Notes: generated by a model not told the origin, from the letters alone. Counted from the first letter of the stretch, positions 10,547 through 24,718 are shown. The stretch is DNA of 64,000 bases from Emmonsiellopsis sp. PD_33 (GCA_032988165.1 JANTQF010000045.1:109646-173645), one strand, 5' to 3'. Program-made: numbers and translations.

Positions 10547-12380
10547 ATGGACAAGCAATCCCTCGAGAAAGATTCCCGAGTCGAGGATGTCTCGGGGCAG
10601 AAGAGCGATGCCGACCTCCCGCCAGAGTTGCAGGAGTTGAATGAGCTCCAGGCGAAATTCGACGAGAAGCGGCTCAAGACGCTTCTGCGCAAGGTAGACG
10701 TCCGTCTCATGCCTCCGCTTGCAATCCTATATCTTGTGGCATTCGTCGATAGAGCAAATATTGGGAATGCACGGCTTCAGAATTTGGAACGTGATCTGGG
10801 CCTCTCGCCGCAGCAGTTTGCTTGGTGAGATTTCTTCTTCTTTTTTTATATATTTGACTGGCTTGTGGAAGATGGAGGTGGGGAATTTCTTTTATGCTAA
10901 TAGGTCTACATAGGTGTCTGACGATATTCTTCTTCCCATACTCCCTCTTCGAGGTCCCGAGTAATGTCATGCTGAAGATTCTAAGGCCATCGGTGTGGCT
11001 GACACTTATCGTTTTGCTCTGGGGCGTGACGATGACTGTTATGGGGTGGGTTTTTGCGAGATTCCGCTACTCCTTTTCTCCTCTCCCGCCATCATAGATA
11101 GATACTAATGCCATACCAGACTTGTTCAGAACTACTCCGGTCTTTTGGCCTGTCGATTCTTTCTAGGAGTTTTTGAAGCCGGCCTGTTCCCCGGATGTGC
11201 ATTCATCACAACATGCTGGTACACGCGATTCGAAGTCCAGTACCGCGTTGCGCTATTTTATACAGCTGCGTCGCTCTCCGGGGCATTCTCTGGGCTTCTG
11301 GCGTATGCGATTGGGAATATGGATGGTGTGCGGGGATATAGCGGGTGGAGGTATGTTTGAAAGGAAAACTCCATTCTCACCGCACGAGGGGGGTTAAGGG
11401 CTAATAATGCATACCTTTTTCAAATTAGGTGGTTGTTTATCATCGAGGGCGTAGCGACATGCCTTGTTGCTTCAATCTGCTACTTTCTCATTCCAGACAC
11501 CCCCTCCACCGCCGGCTGGCTTTCGCAAGAGGAGGCGAGATTCTTGGAATTAAGACTCCAATTTGACGGCAACCAAACCGGCGTTAAGGAGGGTGGTTTC
11601 CAGTGGAAATTCCTCCGACAGGGGTTAACTGATGCCAAAGTGTGGATGGGAACAGTAAGCCTTCCCGGTTTCTCATATCCTCTACCCGAAAAATCCCAAA
11701 CCTAAACCCATCTAACTTAACCATCCCAGATCCAATTCGGCGCAATATGCACCTGCACCTACTCCCTCTCCTACGCACTGCCCACAATGATAAACCTACT
11801 CGGCTACAGCGCCGCCAACGCGCAACTCCTCACCATCCCCGTCTACGCCTGCGGCTGCATCGTCTCCATCCTCAACTCCCTTCTTTCAGACAGGTTACAA
11901 CAGCGCGCCGCATTCTTCCTCCTCCCCATCGCCTGCGTGATGGTCGGGTTGATAATCGGCCTCGCCACGCCCCCCGAAACCCTACCGGGCGTAGTTTACT
12001 TTGCCTTCTTCCTCGTCTCAGCGGGGATATTCTCCGCGATCCCGACTACGGTCTCGTGGATCTCAAATAATCTGGCGGGCCAGTGGAAGCGGGCTGTGGG
12101 GATGGGGTTGCAGTTTACCGTGGGGAATCTGGTGGGTGGCACGGTGGGGTCGAATATCTTTTTGAGCCGCGAGAAGCCTAGATATCGGACGGCGTGGGCT
12201 GTGTTGTTCGCGTTTATCACCACGGCGTTTGTGTCTGGGTGGGTGTTGTTGGCTATGTTGAAGAGGTGGAATAGGCAGAAGGAAGCTAAGGTGCAGGAGG
12301 CGGAGAGGGAGGGGAGGGATTTGGAGAGGGAGAATGAGGAGTTGGGGGATGGGAGTCCGCTGTTTAGGTATGTTTTGTAA
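10547..12380 (+). CDS. Dal5-family (allantoate/nicotinate-type) MFS anion permease
   Basis: Plasma-membrane symporter of the anion:cation symporter group of the major facilitator superfamily; members take up allantoate, nicotinate, biotin precursors and other small organic acids. Five exons: 10547-10824, 10914-11045, 11120-11350, 11429-11654 and 11730-12380, giving 505 residues; every junction is GT-AG and restores family motifs. Signatures: MPPLAILYLVAFVDRANIGNA in the first membrane segment (one residue over-long runs are not needed to see DRANIGNARL at 68-77), RFFLGVFEAGLFPG in segment 4-5, GWRWLFIIEG across the third junction, and the family tail FRYVL at the stop. About twelve membrane segments with cytosolic ends are expected. 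The ATG at 10547 is chosen because upstream residues in frame are not conserved-looking and lie among promoter sequence. Divergent partner of the lactonase; substrate unknown. Confidence 0.88.
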
Positions 12381-13266
12381 AAATAGGGGCTAGATTTCGT
12401 GGTTAGCTATATCTACGGACGCATGCTGTCTCATTTGAGCTGCTGTGTTTAATCCGTATAATGTAACCCATAAATGTAAATCGGGCGTGTATTTCCCCCT
12501 TTTACCTTGATGTATATTGAAACCAGGTTCGGAAAATCGCCCATACATTTGACCAAACCACGCACCTTACCATTATGGCAAGGGGTACAAGGGGGTTTCG
12601 GATAATGAAAAAGAACCCCCCCAGCAGTAAGCACTATCCGGTACAAAAGGGGGGAGCTTAGAAGGTGTCAGCATAATATTCTAAACCAACCAATCAACCC
12701 CCTAACTCCCTGTTATAATCCCAGCAACTGAACGGCTTGTGCTTCTCTAATCCCTGTGCTGGTTGCAATGACTGCAGCCTTGCTAAACCCTTCGTTTGAG
12801 ACAAGAACACATGGGAACTGTATTCTGCCTATTACTATTTAATAGCTGGATAGATAGTGCAGCACATGAAATTCATTCTTTACTTGGTAGAATTTAGTGC
12901 ACCATAGAAAGCAGGCATTTTTAATGTCTTTCTTGCATGTGATAGATTGAGGATGAGCCTTTAATAACCACTTCCTTGTTAGCTTTCCCTCATGTAGTTA
13001 ACTGTACTAGAATCTCCTTTTCTGCTAGGACCCCTGGAGTTCATAAATATGTCCAGCTCATCCCACACATTCATGATTTCAAGTTCTCACGAACAAAGAC
13101 AGACACAGAAAACCAGAGTATTCAAAGTTCCGTTTTTACACCAGTCCCATTTTTGTTCAAATACTAGTGCTTATCCGGGAAACGGAGAAAATATAGACTT
13201 GGAAACCTAGAAAAATGAAACCCCACAAATTCCCCGAATATAAAAATACTACCCTGCATGCAACAC
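12381..13266. other. Gene-free flank downstream of the permease
   Basis: Mixed-composition DNA with short accidental open frames. I see no domain, RNA gene or clear repeat. Confidence 0.5.
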
Positions 13267-13274
13267 GCACAAGG

Positions 13275-13478
13275 CAGTGTGTAAACCGAATCGGTATTTT
13301 TGCGAAAAACAGTTACCGAATTGTACCGAATCGGTATTATAAATTACCGAATCATCCCGAATTATATGAGATTATTCGGTAATTTAGGTAATTATTCGGT
13401 AAACTCGGTACGAAATACATGATTCGGGGTGATTCGGTAACTGTTTTACGTATTCGAATCGATTCGGTTTACACACTG
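13275..13478. mobile_element. hAT-type MITE, copy 1 (204 bp)
   Basis: Non-autonomous element with terminal inverted repeats CAGTGTGTAAACCGAATC and GATTCGGTTTACACACTG. It is flanked by a perfect 8-bp direct repeat GCACAAGG (13267-13274 and 13479-13486), the duplication length of hAT transposases. The interior is a chain of short palindromic TTACCGAAT/ATTCGGTAA units, so the whole element can fold into one imperfect hairpin. No coding capacity. Confidence 0.9.
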
Positions 13479-13486
13479 GCACAAGG

Positions 13487-15956
13487 GGACTTGCTGCGGG
13501 TTCTCGGAATGATCCTGCCGGAGCTGAAATAATGACTGGAAACAAAGGAGCTAATAACCTCCTCAACTTCCTCCTCCTATTCGACACCGTAAAAGACGCC
13601 GCAATGGAACCCGCGGAAAACTTAATGTATCATTGGCGCGAAAAGGGGCTGATAAATAAATAAGCATTTATTGGGATTTATCTTTCCTATTATCCGTCTC
13701 GCATGTTGCTCAGAACGTGCCGGCTCAAGGCTGAGTGAGAGTGTGGGTAGCACATGGTATTATGTCGTAGCCAGCTGAGATATCATCAGGGCAAGGAGAG
13801 GGTAGGTTTCATTTGCACGCGTTGTTCGCCTACGTATGTATATATATATGTTCGATGGTATTGTTTCAGGGGTTGGGGATTTCCATCAGGGCTTTTTGGG
13901 CTGCGGATCAGAATCGATTCAGGGGGGATCTATAGAAAAAAAAATCTCTTATGGGGGGTAGTATTATACTACCTATCTGTGATTGATGTAGCCAATTATT
14001 GGATCAGGGAATGCCATAATATATATATATATCTAAGAGTATGAGCCAGCCCTCAGAGGATTATGTTTTTTTTTTTTTTTTTGACGGGATATATTTTTTC
14101 GATGTGAATTGGACTGATCTAATGCTGGTGGTGAAAGTCCCTGCAAGCAGAGAGACTGCTGGTTTTCGTGAGTTTAAGTAGATCATGAGACTTCTGCAGC
14201 TTGTGATTTGCAGTGGGGACATGTCTTCAAGTTCTATAACTCGTAGTAGATTCTACATTAGAATTTAGCCGTCGTGGTATCGAAGTATCCCTCACGGGAT
14301 TCAGTAATGCTAGGAAAAATCCGATACCTGATATTGATATCCAGTCGCTGGCGGATCCCTAGATGACATGTATTTATTCATTCTATGTTATGCACAAATC
14401 TAAGGGCAAAAGGTCCTCCTGCCAGAGGACATTCATTGCCAGTTCAGCATGGGAGCCGCTCCGTACCCATCTTCAGAAACACTATTCTTAGGGTGCCCTA
14501 ATCACACATCACCGACGTCAAGACACAATGCAAACTAGAGCCCATTGAAGTTAGTACTGCAACTCTCCACAGCCCAAAGCTTCCAAAGGCAAAGCAAGCC
14601 GAGGAGGGAGAGCCTGGAGGCCAACGAGGTTGAGCTAACTCGTTACATCCATTGCTGAGGTTAGCCCGCCCAAAGCGTCACATTCAGGTGGCGCCACTAA
14701 CTCCCGGCAATGGATTAACTACGGAGTTTGGCTGGCAAGACGGTGCTGTCGATCTTCCCCACGTTTGGAGATGCGCCAGAAATAACTCGCTGGGTGTATT
14801 GTCATCCATACATGGGCCAATGCAGCCTCGCCATGTAGGGTGGTCCGTGGAGGGCATGTCATGAGGTATGTATGCGGGGTTGTTAGGAAAGAAATATATG
14901 ACTTCAAGTCTGCTTGATTGCTGCGTCATAAGTTAGAGCGTGGAAGTTTCGTGTGCATACAGTTTTTCCTGCCTATGTCGGGCTGCTTTGGACTCGAGAT
15001 GCCCAGAACGGCAAACAGTCTCGTTAATAATAATAGAGTTGGGAGCCCGACCAGACTTCATATTGAGGTGAATAAACGTCGTACAAACAGTGAGATATGC
15101 CGTATCTTGTGTCCCCATGCTGTAGATAGCGTGTTCGCCCTAAAAGGATGATGCGCAACGATGAGACGACAGGTAGGCCCAAAGCTCATAGTTAACCCAC
15201 CGGCCTCTTTGGGAGGAAGAAAAGACGGTAAATGCACTCCTCCTAGCAGTAATCCCTCATCCTTCTAATTGTCTGCTGACGGGTTTATCGCTGCCCCTTC
15301 TCACCCTTGAGGGGAAGGAGGATTTCGACGACCCTGTCACCCTGGTCCCTGGGCGTTCGGCAACCTTGTAGTTGCAGGGAGTCTTGTTGTCATTGACTTG
15401 TTTTCCCGCTAGAGAAATCCCAGTCGTGGTTTCACTGTTCGTGTCATTGAGATGTTGGTTATTGGCCTAAACTGGTCAGATTGGGAAGTAAAATGCAAGA
15501 ATTAATCATTAAATCTCTCGATATGCCCGGCGGAGGGGGGGGGGTGTAAAAAGCACAGTGTGATTGCACTTGGTTCGAAACAAAGATGCAATTTCTTCAA
15601 TCGAATTCTCAAGACAGAATTCCTGGTTTCTTGACAATGTTAAGGTTGAAACATCGGTGAAGAATATACCAAGCAAGCCTTGCAGGCTGGGGCTGCATAA
15701 CTACTATTAAGGGTAGCTTATCTGGATGGCAGGCACGAAAATGTGCACCATGTCACTTGATGTCCCACCATAATTAGTGATTGCTCCGCTTTCGTTGCTC
15801 CGCAGGCGGTTGGTGGATGTTTTGAGTTCTTTGAAAGACCTGCCATCGTTCAATCCTATGTCTGCCTCCGCGTCCCTTGAGAGCCAACCCAGCCCAAAGC
15901 GCTGCAAGAATGCTTGAGTTTTTAGCATCTGAAAGAGCAGGAAGCTGAATAATATA
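13487..15956. other. Gene-free flank left of the AT-rich island
   Basis: About 2.5 kb of roughly balanced composition with no supported gene. Holds a poly-T run near 14064-14082 and a G10 run near 15534-15543. An open frame of 93 codons (15988-15707, minus) runs up to the island edge but resembles nothing I know. It may contain old degraded sequence. Confidence 0.5.
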
Positions 15957-16001
15957 TGGTGGTCCATAGTGACAAATGTCCATAACACAAAATTTCATGT
16001 T
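15957..16001 (+). repeat. Left terminal inverted repeat of the AT-rich island
   Basis: Matches the reverse complement of 59338-59382 at 36 of 45 positions. All nine mismatches are transitions; positions 1-2, 25-26, 30-31 and 42-43 are TG or CA here against CA or TG there, each explained by one ancestral CpG. The next base is a transversion, which sets the inner end. Confidence 0.8.
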
Positions 16002-19000
16002 TTACACTTGAAATTCTTATTACCACATATGCACACACACCAGTTAAAATCAGTAAGAAGATTATTAAGTTCTAATATAATATTTTTTTTTTCAGAATTT
16101 AAAAGTTTAATAAAAAAACTAATATCTCCCCCTATTAAATCAATCTGAGTAATCAGGAAACTTATATTCTATCATCATCTTCTGAAGTTTCTACATCAGT
16201 TATATATCATGAGACTGGATTGTTACATACTTAGTATGAATGATAAAATGATTTACTACTAATTATTTCCATATCAATATATTAAATAGCTAATAAGAGT
16301 ATTTAAATAGATAATATACTTTTAAGTTTAGAAGTTAGAGTTATCTCTACTATCTCCTATAGTACTTTCAGTGTAAAAGCTTAAATGTAGATGTTCTTTC
16401 TTTCTTTCCTATTAATTATAATCTCATGTATAAATTAATGGAATGAAGTGTGATACATTAAGAGTTCTGTGAATTTCTAGTATCTCTAGATCTCTTGTAT
16501 TATAATAGCTAGAAGTTATCAATATTAATATATCAATCTTTATATTAATATTATAATTAACTTACTATTAGAACACTAATAGTGAGGTTTCTTTACTTAT
16601 TTAGTTCTTAATGCTGGTAGTTGCTTGCCTCTAGTCAATTTTCTTACTGCCTTACTAATAAGATTCTTTATAAGTACCTTCTTTCTAGTGATATGTCTGA
16701 CTGTTTGTTTTATTCTTATCATCTTTTGCAATTAGTATATAAACTGACATTCAACTAGAAATCAACAGTTATACTTACTTTGTGAAAGGGAGTAACAGGG
16801 GCACATCAAGTGACATCAGCAAAAAAATTTTTTCACTCTACTTTAATATGTCAAGTCATCTAGCTTATGTGTTAAAAGTACTTGAGCTGACTCTAAACTA
16901 GCTCTAAATTAGCATGAAAATCATAATCTTACTTTTATAGTTTCTAAACTTTAAGTGATCTGCATGTGGGCCTTACATCCCTCTAGTATTATATGGGATG
17001 TTAACTGTCTCTATGTTGTCTTAGAGTGGTCTTATGCATGAAGAGAGAATCCTGATGTATTTTATACATACCTTATTATATGTTCTTTCTTGATGTTAGT
17101 ATGTATATGAAGGGAGAATCCTGATGCATCTTGTACATACCTTATTGTATGTTCTTTTTTGATATTAGTATGGGTTAGAAGGCAAGCCTCTAATAGATTA
17201 TATATATATATATATAATTAATTATATATGTAATTACTATTACTACATTATATAAATATATTATTATTAACTAATTACTTTACTTACTTCATACATCTGA
17301 ATTTCACATAATCTTATATCTTCATCTATTAGCATGCCTTGCATATTATAATAAGCTAACTACCTTCATAATCATTCATACTATTACCCTAGTTGCAAGT
17401 TTATAATAATAAATCTAAGTAGGCTGACCCTGCCATTCTTTACTCTTATTACTATTATTTACTATTACTATTATTATTAGCTATTATCTTTATTATTTGC
17501 TTATACTGTCATTATTAGCTATCTATCATTATTTGCTATTATTACTTATTAACCTTATTAGAGCTATCCACACTGTGAAACATGGGTATAATGAAATACA
17601 ACATCTGATAATATCTCACAAAATGTAGATATACTTCATTTACTAATAAAATTACCTACTTGATAATTTGAATAGAAAGTAGGTCATCTAGACATCTAAT
17701 TTTCCTTTTGTAGTCTTTCTTCTTAAGGCTCTAAATAAATTATAGGGTAAAATTACTTTGATTAGTACACTTCCATATCTCATTAGGGATATGGAAGTAT
17801 ACTGATCAAAAGAATCTTACCCCTGAACTCACTCTGGACTGACTCTATTTCTAGGCATAAGCTATAGTATATTGAGCTGGGAAACTGTATAGGGGCCAAC
17901 TATCTGAGAAAGGGTTAAAATCAATGATAATAGTAATTATTGTTGATTATCTGCTGCTACCATTATATGCTATTACTATCATTATTAGTAGTTGTTATCA
18001 TTATTTACTGTTACTATCATTATTAGTAGTCTTATAAGTACAGATATGTGCTGTACATTACTTTAGAAGATATCAGAAAGTCTAGATAGTATATCATAAA
18101 GTGAGGATGAGAAAAAGGACTACCTGAATAGTATGCTATAAAGTAAGAGTAAGAAAAAAATAGCATATTATAAAGTGAGAATGAGAAAAAGAGCTATCTG
18201 AACAGCATATCATAAAGTAAGGATGAGAAAAAGACAGCATATCATAAAGTGAGAGTAAGAAAAAGGGCTGTCTGAATAGCATACTATAAAATGAGAGTAA
18301 GAAAAAGAGCTACCTAGATAGTATGCTATAAAGTAAGAGTGAGAAAAAGAGCTATTAAAAAGAAGTAGAAAGAGTTACAGAAAGAAATGGAGCCTGCTTT
18401 TTAATAATAATAGCTATTATTATTAATTATTTACTGTTATTATTATGTGCTATTACTATTATCATTAGTAGTTATTACTATTATTTACTGTTACTGTCAT
18501 CATTAATTATCTTATAAGTGTAAGTGTGTGCTTCATGTTGCATTGAATCATCTTTATTATCTGCTACTACTATTATATGCTGTTGCTGTTATTATTGGTC
18601 ATCTTATAGATGTAGATATGCACTATATGTTATATTAGATTATCTTTATTATTCATTGCTGCTATTATGTGCTATTACTATCATTATTGGTAGTTGTTGC
18701 TATTATTTGCTGTTGCTGTCATTATTGGTTGTCTTATAAGTATAGGTATATACTATATGTTGCTTTGAATTATCTTTATTATTATCTATTAGGATGAGAT
18801 GTAAAATTCCAAGTGGTAAGATATCTAATTATTATCTAAAAGGCTGATAATTTCAATCTTGTGCCTGCTATGATTTAATGTAGAGGTAACTTCAACATTA
18901 GAATCCTTTTTCTTAATAGATAAGTTACTAGCCCCTCAGCTCTTTTTATATTTTGAAGTTTAGATTATAAATAAAGTAGTGTTACTTCTTTTGTGCTTAA

Positions 19001-21600
19001 CTGCCTGTGCATACTCCTACTTAACTGTTATCTCATACTAGTTATAGATTATATACTAGGGTTTTTTTAAACAACCTAGTACCTATAGCTGATAGTAAAC
19101 TTTTCATCTGAAAATATTTACTGTTGCTATCATCATTAGCTGTTAGCTGCTACTATTATGTGCTATTACTATTATAATTTATAGTTAGCTATTATTATCA
19201 TTATTTGCTATTGCTGTCATTGTTGGCTATTAACTATTATTATCTTTATTTACTCTTACTACTATATGCTGAATAAAGATATAGAAGTCAAGCTAATATA
19301 ATCTCATAATCTTATGAATGAACTAATAACTCAATGTTAATACTAATAATGTGGAGAGATAGTGGTCTAAAATTCAAAAAAGGAAATAAATTAGCAGTGA
19401 ATGAGGATGAAATAGAATTCATATAGAGAGTAAGTAGCATATAGATATGTAGAGAATGTTAGAATTAATAAAGATAATTAAAGAGACTGTTAAAATAATA
19501 ATTAATCTTATATAATCAGTGATTATAGGCCTCAAACTCAGAGATTAACTGAGTAAATATAGTAGGTAAAATGGAGACAGGCTGTACTAGTATAGTCAAC
19601 AGAGCTACCTCATGCATCCACCTGAATAGGATTCCAAATAATCACTAAAGATAGTAAGAAAATAGAAGGACTAAAGACCAGATAGAGTTTAGAAGATAAT
19701 GAAAGATGCTTATTAGAATGAGAGATAAATATAGTGATAGTATAGAAGTAAGATATATATGATGAAGAGGCAGAAGATGTAGAATGATAAGAATAAAATG
19801 AAAAGAAAAGATTAGAGTAGAGAGATTAAATTAAGTGACTTATTATGTAATTAAAAGGTGATAAGTAAAACTACACTAAAATATGTAGATTTTTCTTACT
19901 ACTAATAATGTTCTACAACTCAACCCACTTCATATATATTTAGTAGTCAGCTGTTGTTGCTATTATTTGCTGTTACTACTATAGTTAGTAATTATTACTA
20001 TTATTTGCTGTTACTGTCATTATTAGCTGTTAGCTATTAATCACTGTCATTATAGGCTGTTATTGTCATAGTTGGTAGTTGGCTGTTATTGCCATTATTT
20101 GTCATTACTATTATTATTAGCTATTAGCTGTTAGCTACTGCCATTATGTGCTGTTACTATTATAATTAGTAGTTAGCTGTTATTGTCATTATTTATTATT
20201 ACTATTATTATTAGCTGTTAGCTGTTAGCCATTGCCATTATATACTATTACTATTATAGTTAGTAGTTAGCTGTTATTATCATTATTTGTTATTACTATC
20301 ATTATTAGCTATTAGCTGTTAGCTATTATCATTATATGCTATTACTATTATAGTTAGTAGTCAGCTGTTATTATTATTATTTACTGTTGCTATTATCATT
20401 TCTAATTAGCCTTCATTATTATTATTATTATTACTATTATTTACTGTTACTCAAGTATAATGTTTAATACTTAGATTATCTCTTTCTTGAAGCTGAGAGA
20501 TATACTGGCATTAGAGGATGCTAAATACTTAAGAAGTAATGTAATATTAAGAATACCTACTGGGAGAACTTGGACTTAGTAGGTTTGAGTATTTAAGATA
20601 GATTTATCTTTATTATTCTAATAGTATGTGATTAAGAATATTATCTTCTCATCTATATTATTAAGAGCTGTTCTGCAGACTAATATAGCTTTATAATCTA
20701 TAATAATATGATCTTTCATATCACTAAAATTTTCCTCTAATATTATCTTACATATTTGTTTCAGCTTTCTACCAGAAGGTAGCTCTTTTAGTGGTTCTTA
20801 TTTACTATTTAGAATCCTACTTGAATCAGATGCCTTCAGTGCTAGTACTAGTACTACTTGACTCTGATATGCTGGCATTGTTATTACTATCAGAGTCATA
20901 TTATAGGTTCTAATAGTTACTAATAATAGAGTTATGACTACTAATATTCTCTTTATATTTAAAAATACTCTCTATATAGTTATTATAATCTAGAAGGCAG
21001 AAGGTTCTCATTGAGTAAAGTAGGTTATTATCTCTATACTACTTGACTCTGACATGCTAACATCATTATCACTATTAGAGTCATATTATAGGTTCTGATG
21101 GTTACTGATAGTAGAGTTATAATTACTAACATTTTCTTTGTATTTAAAAATGCTCTTCATGTGGGTGCTGTAACATGAAGTCTGAGGAAGTAGATTTCTT
21201 ATATTACTTCTTAATCTTCTGAATCTTAATAGTACTATAAAAGTCATTATATTCTGCATGTTAACACTATTATTAGCTGTTACTTCTATTATTAACTATC
21301 ATTCTAATTATTTACTATTAGGGCCACTCTGTTTACTCTGTTAATTAATTAGGTGAATTCAAAGAGTAATACTTCTATGACTTATTTATTAAATTATTAT
21401 CCTTCTGTGCCTGTCTTTCTTAGCCTCTTTTCCCATATATCTGCCTGCTTTCTTGCCAAACTCATAAAGTTAGGATGGTAGATAGTATTATATTAGTCCT
21501 AATTAATATAATGATTAATGAAGTACACTGGCTATTGATCCTACTTTAATGAGAAAAACTTTGAAATTATATAGGCACTTTAAACTATATATTCTAAAGA
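16002..21600. repeat. AT-rich low-complexity DNA
   Basis: CpG-free, with long runs of degenerate TTA/CTA/TCA triplets (17430-17560, 17930-18010, 18400-18800, 19120-19260, 19940-20450) that look like decayed trinucleotide satellites. A roughly 66-bp segment is duplicated at 17040-17170. The segment 20500-21600 may include the 3' part of the neighbouring transposase gene. No intact gene. Confidence 0.55.
18060..18360. repeat. Degenerate tandem array with AAAGTGAG/GAGAAAAAGA core
   Basis: Seven or eight imperfect copies of a core reading roughly CATATCATAAAGTGAGA then ATGAGAAAAAGAGCT, some separated by a CTATCTGAA spacer, giving a higher-order alternation of about 33- and 42-bp units. Confidence 0.7.
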
Positions 21601-24370
21601 GTAGAACTGTTGATTGGTCAGGTACTATCTTTAATTTATCTGACTTAAAGTAGGCTTCTTAATCTCAAGTATACTAGTAATCTCATGTGAAAGTCCAGTT
21701 GATCCTTCATAAAGCTGGAAAATATTAATAAAGGTATCTGTATATATAATACTTTACAAAGAATCTTCATTATAAATCTCCCATATATGATCTTTAACTG
21801 TAAGAATGACCTTAAGATGTTTAACTCTCTATTTATTTGTGAGAGATCATTAATCTACCTTCTTCTTCTAAACTCAGATATAGTTCTTATATTAGCTTTC
21901 TCCTTCCTCTCATTTGAGACTACATCTAATCAGCTTCTATTTCAGTCTATCTTCTTTTACTGGCTCATGTCCATTGATTTGCCAACAGGATATTAATCTG
22001 TGAAGCTATATAACATACTCATTCACCCATGAAGAATCTAACTCTAAATGATCAATCACAATTCCAGAGCTCTCTATACTATCATATTTTTTTACATCTC
22101 CTGTATAAACACTGTAAATACCTCCTGAAGATCATCTAACTACAGTTGCTGATATAAACTTCTAAAATGTATCTTATCTCATGGAAGGCTCCCCTTCTTT
22201 GCTTTCTTATACTCATAGGTCATCAGATTAAGAGCCATGCTGGGCTTGCTGACCTTGACATTAATAGAAGTATTAAGTTTGCTTGGAGAACTAGCTGTTT
22301 GCATGTGAGTCTTGATACTGTGCTGAAGGATCTGGCAGTTAACTTGATATATAATATGTCTAATAATCTGAACCTTAAACTTATTGTGCCTATTATACTT
22401 ATTTATTCAACTGAATGGTTTCTTCACTAAATATTTGTAAGCACTCTCTGAGCTGCTTGTGTCCATATTATTAGTAGTTCCCATTAATTGAATAAAATCA
22501 ACATAGTATTGAATAACATGGAATTTTGAGAAGTTAAAGTGGCTGTTCTTTCAGTATTTACTGAAAACATACTTTAACTTGTTAATTTAATATAGTGTAG
22601 TTTTCATGTACTTTAGAGTTTCATTATTATAAGATTAATAGTTAATAAGCATTCAGAAGTTCATAATTACCTATAAGAAAAGAATTATAGTATCTATCTC
22701 TAAACCTTTAATTAAGAGTGTAATGGCAGAGATCAGCTGTTATATTAGGGTCTCCTGTTCAATCCTGATTCATTGCTTAACCTCACTGAAGTTCTTTTAG
22801 AATATTTTTAGCTCAGTAAATCTGAGAACCAGCTTCAACTGCTCATTTAGTTACTTTATACCACCTAAATCCTCTATTAACATAGTTATTGTAGAATCAG
22901 TCTGTCTTCTCTTATGAATAGTATTCTTCAGGTGCTCTCTACACCAAGTCAGCAGATGATCAAGTAACCCTTTAAGCAATTAGTGTAAGAAATTAAATAT
23001 TATTACTGTATGAATATTAGTGAATTTATGACCTCAGATAAAGTTAGATATAGAGTAAATACTTATATCAGCATTAATTTCATCTCTTTCTAGTTGTTGA
23101 ATGATATCTTTCATATATTTATGTGTTTATAATGACTATCTAGTTCATAGATTCTCATGTTCTTTAGGGGGGACTTAGTATATCATACAGTGTGAACTAC
23201 TCTTAACTCCCATAAGAATGGTCTGTTCTTCATAGTTAGCTATTAATTTAGTAATAATGGGAAAACACTTCCAGTAGCATCTATTAGTACAAAGAATGAT
23301 AATATTATCAATCAAAAGTTTTTTAATAGCTTGTGAAGCTATCAGCTTTATTTCCAATGCATTACTTAAGACTCTTTAGGATGACTCACATTCAAAAATC
23401 CATTTCATAACTGTATAATAGATAGTTGCTTTTGTATCCTAATCCTCCTTTATCTTGACAATGGATAGAAACCCAATCAGAATCAAACTAGAGACATCTT
23501 ATTTTCATTGTATATAACTGTTCAGATTCCTAATTATCATATAAATTAGCCAGGTAGATAAATCACTGTGATATTAGGTTAGAATCATCTTATTAATAGT
23601 AATAAGTAATGATATAATTATAACCTCATCATCAAGTTTCTTCTGGGTGTTTTATCATCAATCTGCAGTGTGTATCTTGATGTATACTTAATGATTCTTT
23701 TAGTTGAATACTTGTATGAGTGTATAGGTAAAATGTTCCTTGAAAGCTTTATGTCTGAGTAGAAAGAAGATAATAGGTAGAACATTCTGATAGTAGAATT
23801 AGTATTTATCAGCAGAACTATCATTAATTGTACTATCTACTGTCATGGTCTTTACTCTCTAATTTCCTATTAATATTCCCTGCTTAATAGTATCAAGCTT
23901 GTATTGCCATTCATCTGTACTATTAAAGCTCAACTGATTGCTTCAAGTTTTCAATGTAGGGGTTTTAAACCAGGCAGTTACATCTTCTTTTATCATCTAG
24001 TTATTATTAAAGTATATTGTCAAGTCAAAGTCTTATTCATTTTTGAAGGAATAGAAGATGTTATCTCATATCTATCTATTTAGAGGTAAAGGTAGATCTA
24101 ATGTTATTATTAGTGGTACCTCAACTAAGCATTCTGACTCTTACTTATAGGCAACTATCTATACTGTAGTTGCACTGAGGCAGCCCTTCTGTACTAGAAA
24201 TGATGGTATAATAACTGTGAATTTAGATGACTATAGCCCTGCCTGCACATTTAAGGGCTCTACTGGAGACTTGGAATCCATTAATATAATTATATTATTA
24301 TCTCCATCAATTTATAATATATTATCAGAAGGATTGAAGTTAACTAGCAATTAATATCAGTTACTACCTG
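21600..24370 (-). pseudogene. Plavaka-type DNA transposase, RIP-degraded
   Basis: The minus-strand translation, with many stop codons, follows the Plavaka transposase family of fungal DNA transposons. In order from the 5' end: FDLTIYFNNN and the WQYKLDTIKQGI segment near 23,900-24,050; a family stretch ending in DDEV at about 23,630; LITINK near 23,590, where family members have an Asp and this copy has Asn; LCTNRCYWKCFPII near 23,250-23,300, again Asn for the family Asp; HCMIY then VPPKE near 23,160; HKFTNIHTVII with HQLLKGLLDHLL near 22,950-23,040; and KFHVIQYYVDFIQL near 22,510. The catalytic changes are G-to-A on the coding strand, so inactivation by RIP is the simple reading. Both ends are approximate. 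Same strand as the SNF2 remnant. Confidence 0.7.
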
Positions 24371-24718
24371 ACATCAAATAATAGTTTAAACTCATCTTGT
24401 ATATGAATAGCTCTATCATCTTCCTGTGTCCCTCCTCTCTGAATATTATTTATAATAGATTCCAAGTTGATCTGAATGTATTTTCTGTGGTAATAAAACT
24501 TATATTAATTAAGTTCACTTAGATTTAATATTATAAATCTGCAATCATCATAAGAGCATAGGTGTCTACTAGTAGTTCATTTTTTATGTGTCATATTTGT
24601 GATCCAAAGCAATCTCTATATGTATAGAAAAATTAATGTGAAATGGCTGATGAAACTTCAAATCACAACATTCAGCAGGTAGTAACTAATAACCTCTACT
24701 AGTATGAATATTGTGAAT

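Noticed and set aside
15570..15585. GGTTCGAAA as a tRNA B box
   Set aside because: No A box or cloverleaf stems could be drawn around it.
15707..15988. 93-codon minus-strand ORF at the left island edge
   Set aside because: No recognisable domain, no leader or splice context, and it crosses into the terminal repeat.
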